NCBI GenBank assembly: GCA_037349105.1
Contig: JAYJMM010000065.1
Coordinates: forward strand, 930,001 to 994,000
From: Limnomonas spitsbergensis
Lineage: Eukaryota; Chlorophyta; Chlorophyceae; Chlamydomonadales
Direction of reading: 5' to 3'
Length of the DNA stretch: 64,000 nucleotides
Shown: positions 61,401 to 64,000 of the stretch, piece after piece
Layout of the letters: every line of letters starts with the position of its first letter
Numbering within the stretch: position 1 is the first letter of the stretch
Position numbers and translations under genes: made by a program
Notes under the pieces: model-generated
Databases searched by the model: none
What the model saw: the letters and a program-made list of their open reading frames with translations, nothing else
What the model was told of the DNA's origin: nothing

Positions 61401-63890
61401 CTGCCTCCTCCCTCCCACCCCTCACCCTTACCCCAGAACAGCCGTGGACCAGTCAGCTGCCTCCTCCCTCCCAATCCTCACCCTTACCCCAGAACAGCTG
61501 TGGATCAGTGAGCTGCCTCCTCCCTCCCACCCTTACCATTACCCCAGAACAGCTGTGGATCAGTCAGCTGCCTCCTCCCTCCTACCCCTCACCCTTACCC
61601 CAGAACAGCTGTGGACCCGTCAGCTGCCTCCTCCCTCCTACCCCTCACCCTTACCCCAGAAAAGCTGTGGATCAGTAGCCTGCCTCCTCCCTCCCACCCA
61701 GAACAGCTGTGGACCAGTCAGCTGCCTCCTCCCTCCCACACCTCACCCTTACCCCAGAACAGCTGTGGATCAGTCAGCTGCCTCCTCACTCCCACCCTTC
61801 ACCCTTACCCCAGAACAGCTGTGGACCAGTCAGCTGCCTCCTCCCTCCCACCCCTGACCCTTACCCCAGAACAGCTGTGTATCAGTAACCTGCCTCTTCC
61901 CTCCTACCCCTCACCCTTACCCCAGAACAGCTGTGGATCAGTAACCTGCCTCCTCCCTCCTACCCCTCACCCTTACCCCAGAACAGCTGTGGATCAGTAG
62001 CCTGCCTCCTCCCTCCCAATCCTCACCCTTACCCCAGAACAGCTGTGGATCAGTAGCATGCCTCCTCCCTCCCACCCTTCACCCTTACCCCAGAACAGCT
62101 GTGGATCAGTAGCCTGCCTCCTCCCTCCCACCCCTCACCCTTACCCCAGAACAGCTGTGGATCAGTGAGCTGCCTCCTCCCTCCCAATCCTCACCCTTAC
62201 CCCAGAACAGCTGTGGATCAGTAACTTGCCTCCTCCCTCCTACCCCTCACCCTTACCCCATAACAGCTGTGGATCAGTCAGCTGCCTCCTCCCTCCCACC
62301 CTTCACCCTTACCCCAGAACAGCTGTGGACCAGTCAGCTGCCTCCTCCCTCCCAATCCTCACCCTTACCCCAGAACAGCTGTAGACACGTCCCCTCTCCC
62401 CCCATCACCTGTCCCAGCCCATGGCCAGACACATCCCCTCTCCCCCCACCACCTACACCAGCTCATGGCCAGACACATCCCCTCTTCCCCCACCACCTGT
62501 CCCAGCCAGAACAGGTATGGATCAGTCAGCTGCATCCTCCCTCCCACCCTTCACCCTTACCCCAGAACAGCTGTGGACCAGTCAGCTGCCTCCTCCCTCC
62601 TACCCCTCACCCTTACCCCAGAACAGCTGTGGACCAGTCAGCTGCCTCCTCCCTCCTACCCCTCACCCTTACCCCAGAACAGCTGTGGATCAGTAGCATG
62701 CCTCCTCCCTCCCACCCAGAACAGCTGTGGACCAGTCAGCTGCCTCCTCCCTCCCAATCCTCACCCTTACCCCAGAACAGCTGTGGATCAGTGAGCTGCC
62801 TCCTCCCTCCCACCCTTCACCCTTACCCCAGAACAGCTGTGGATCAGTCAGCTGACTCCTCCCTCCCACCCTCCACCCTTACCCCAGAACAGCTGTGGAC
62901 CAGTCAGCTGCCTCCTCCCTCCCAATCCTCACCCTTACCCCAGAAGAGCTGTGGATCAGTAACCTGCCTCCTCCCTCGTACCCCTCACCCTTACCCCAGA
63001 ACAGCTGTGGATCAGTAGCCTGCCTCCTCCCTCCCACCCTCCACCCTTACCCCAGAACATCTGTGGACCAGTCAGCTGCCTCCTCACTCCCACCCTTCAC
63101 CCTTACCCCAGAACAGCTGTGGACCAGTCAGCTGCTTCCTCCCTCCCACCCCTCACCCTTACCCCAGAACAGCTGTGGATCAGTAACCTGCCTCCTCCCT
63201 CCTACCCCTCACCCTTACCCCATAACAGATGTGGACCAGTCAGCTGCCTCCTCCCTCCTACCCCTCACCCTTACCCCAGAACAGCTGTGGATCAGTAGCA
63301 TGCCTCCTCCCTCCCACCCAGAACAGCTGTGGACCAGTCAGCTGCCTCCTCCCTCCCAATTCTCACCCTTACCCCAGAACAGCTGTGGATCAGTGAGCTG
63401 CCTCGTCCCTCCCACCCTTCACCCTTACCCCAGAACAGCTGTGGATCAGTCAGCTGCCTCCTACCTCCCACCCTCCACCCTTACCCAGAACAGCTGTGGA
63501 CCAGTCAGCTGCCTCCTCCCTCCCAATCCTCACCCTTACCCCAGAACAGCTGTGGATCAGTAACCTGCCTCCTCCCTCGTACCCCTCACCCTTACCCCAG
63601 AACAGCTGTGGATCAGTAGCCTGCCTCCTCCCTCCCATTCTCCACCGTTACCCCAGAACAGCTGTGGATCAGTGAGCTGCCTCCTCCCTCCCAATCCTCA
63701 CCCTTACCCCAGAACAGCTGTGGATCAGTAACCTGCCTCCTCCCTCCTACCCCTCACCCTTACCCCAGAACAGCTGTGGATCGGTCAGCTGCCTCCTCCC
63801 TCCCACCCTTCACCCTTACCCCAGAACAGCTGTGGACCAGTCAGCTGCCTCCTCCCTCCCAATCCTCACCCTTACCCCACAACAGCTGTA
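58484..63890. repeat. 56-bp tandem array with embedded 44-bp units
   Basis: About 95 copies of a 56-bp unit: CAGCTGTGGATCAGTCAGCT, GCCTCCTCCCTCCCACCCTT and CACCCTTACCCCAGAA. Shortened units (CCCACCCAGAACAGC at about 58556, 61691, 62709 and 63313; CCCAACAGCTG at about 60224 and 60370) interrupt the phase. A block of 44-bp-type units lies at 62385-62512, and its surroundings recur about 1,507 bp later at 63890. No gene; the Pro/Ser/Gln open frames follow the repeat. Confidence 0.95.
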
Positions 63891-64000
63891 GACACGTCCC
63901 CTCTCCCCCCCATCACCTGTCCCAGCCCATGGCCAGACACATCCCCTCTCCCCCCACCACCTGCACCAGCTCATGGCCAGACACATCCCCTCTTCCCCCA
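63888..64000. repeat. 44-bp-type units, second embedded block (runs off window)
   Basis: After GTAGACACGTCCCCTCTCC the sequence returns to the CATGGCCAGACACATCCCCT unit, as at 62385-62512. It continues past the window edge. Confidence 0.9.

Noticed and set aside
57398..63638. Long Pro/Ser/Gln-rich open frames over the 44- and 56-bp arrays
   Set aside because: All three forward frames give the same peptide in rotation because the units are stop-free. Not genes.
1..64000. CRISPR array
   Set aside because: The repeats are contiguous satellites with no unique spacers of constant length, and the setting is eukaryotic with no cas-like genes.

Overview
This window looks like eukaryotic nuclear DNA from a subtelomeric or otherwise satellite-rich chromosome region. 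Three things point that way: TTTAGGG-type (plant/green-algal) telomere repeats at two internal sites, GT-AG introns with pyrimidine-rich acceptors, and retrotransposon and DNA-transposon relics. I infer a green alga, possibly prasinophyte-like. TTTAGGG also occurs in other protists, so the lineage is not proven. No bacterial operon, rRNA, tRNA or CRISPR locus was recognised.

Layout. 1-3679: 82-bp satellite with a 1,968-bp (24-unit) higher-order repeat. 3681-5362: TTTAGGG block plus a 1.65-kb non-repetitive segment (cassette copy 1). 5333-5865: 49-bp array. 5866-17200: 11.3-kb array of a 12-bp unit, cut into segments of length 12n+8 and organised in higher-order duplications. 17201-19990: degenerate relatives of the 171-bp satellite and a shrunken transposon-like gene (N-terminal zinc finger, C-terminal domain). 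19990-21600: 153-bp array. 22106-25760: 171-bp array. 25790-34150: minisatellites, a polypyrimidine tract, candidate exons of unrecognised genes, a degenerate protein-kinase exon and a LINE reverse-transcriptase fragment. 35000-37800: a spliced gene of unknown family and a truncated inverted paralogue, separated by a foldback element. 38100-40700: palindrome clusters and a minus-strand transposase-like relic.

About 41300-55771 holds the most interesting content: a very long Ty3/gypsy-type LTR retrotransposon whose reverse transcriptase lies about 12 kb downstream of the first ORF. Upstream of the RT are a basic/acidic ORF, a ~1,355-codon Gag-like ORF with zinc knuckles and a retropepsin-like motif, and several unrecognised ORFs. 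They lie mostly in two super-frames punctuated by TAG and TGA codons and never TAA. The RT is cut off mid-domain by TTTAGGG repeats at 55772. These lead into cassette copy 2 (to 57478), then a 44-bp array, then a 56-bp array running to the window end.

The two cassette copies ([interrupted sequence]-TAG-(TTTAGGG)n-[1.65 kb]-[new satellite]) suggest a repeated process at chromosome ends: breakage and healing followed by end joining, or telomere-primed attachment of an element. About half of the window is tandem repeat, so most long open frames in it are artefacts of repeat units lacking stop codons.
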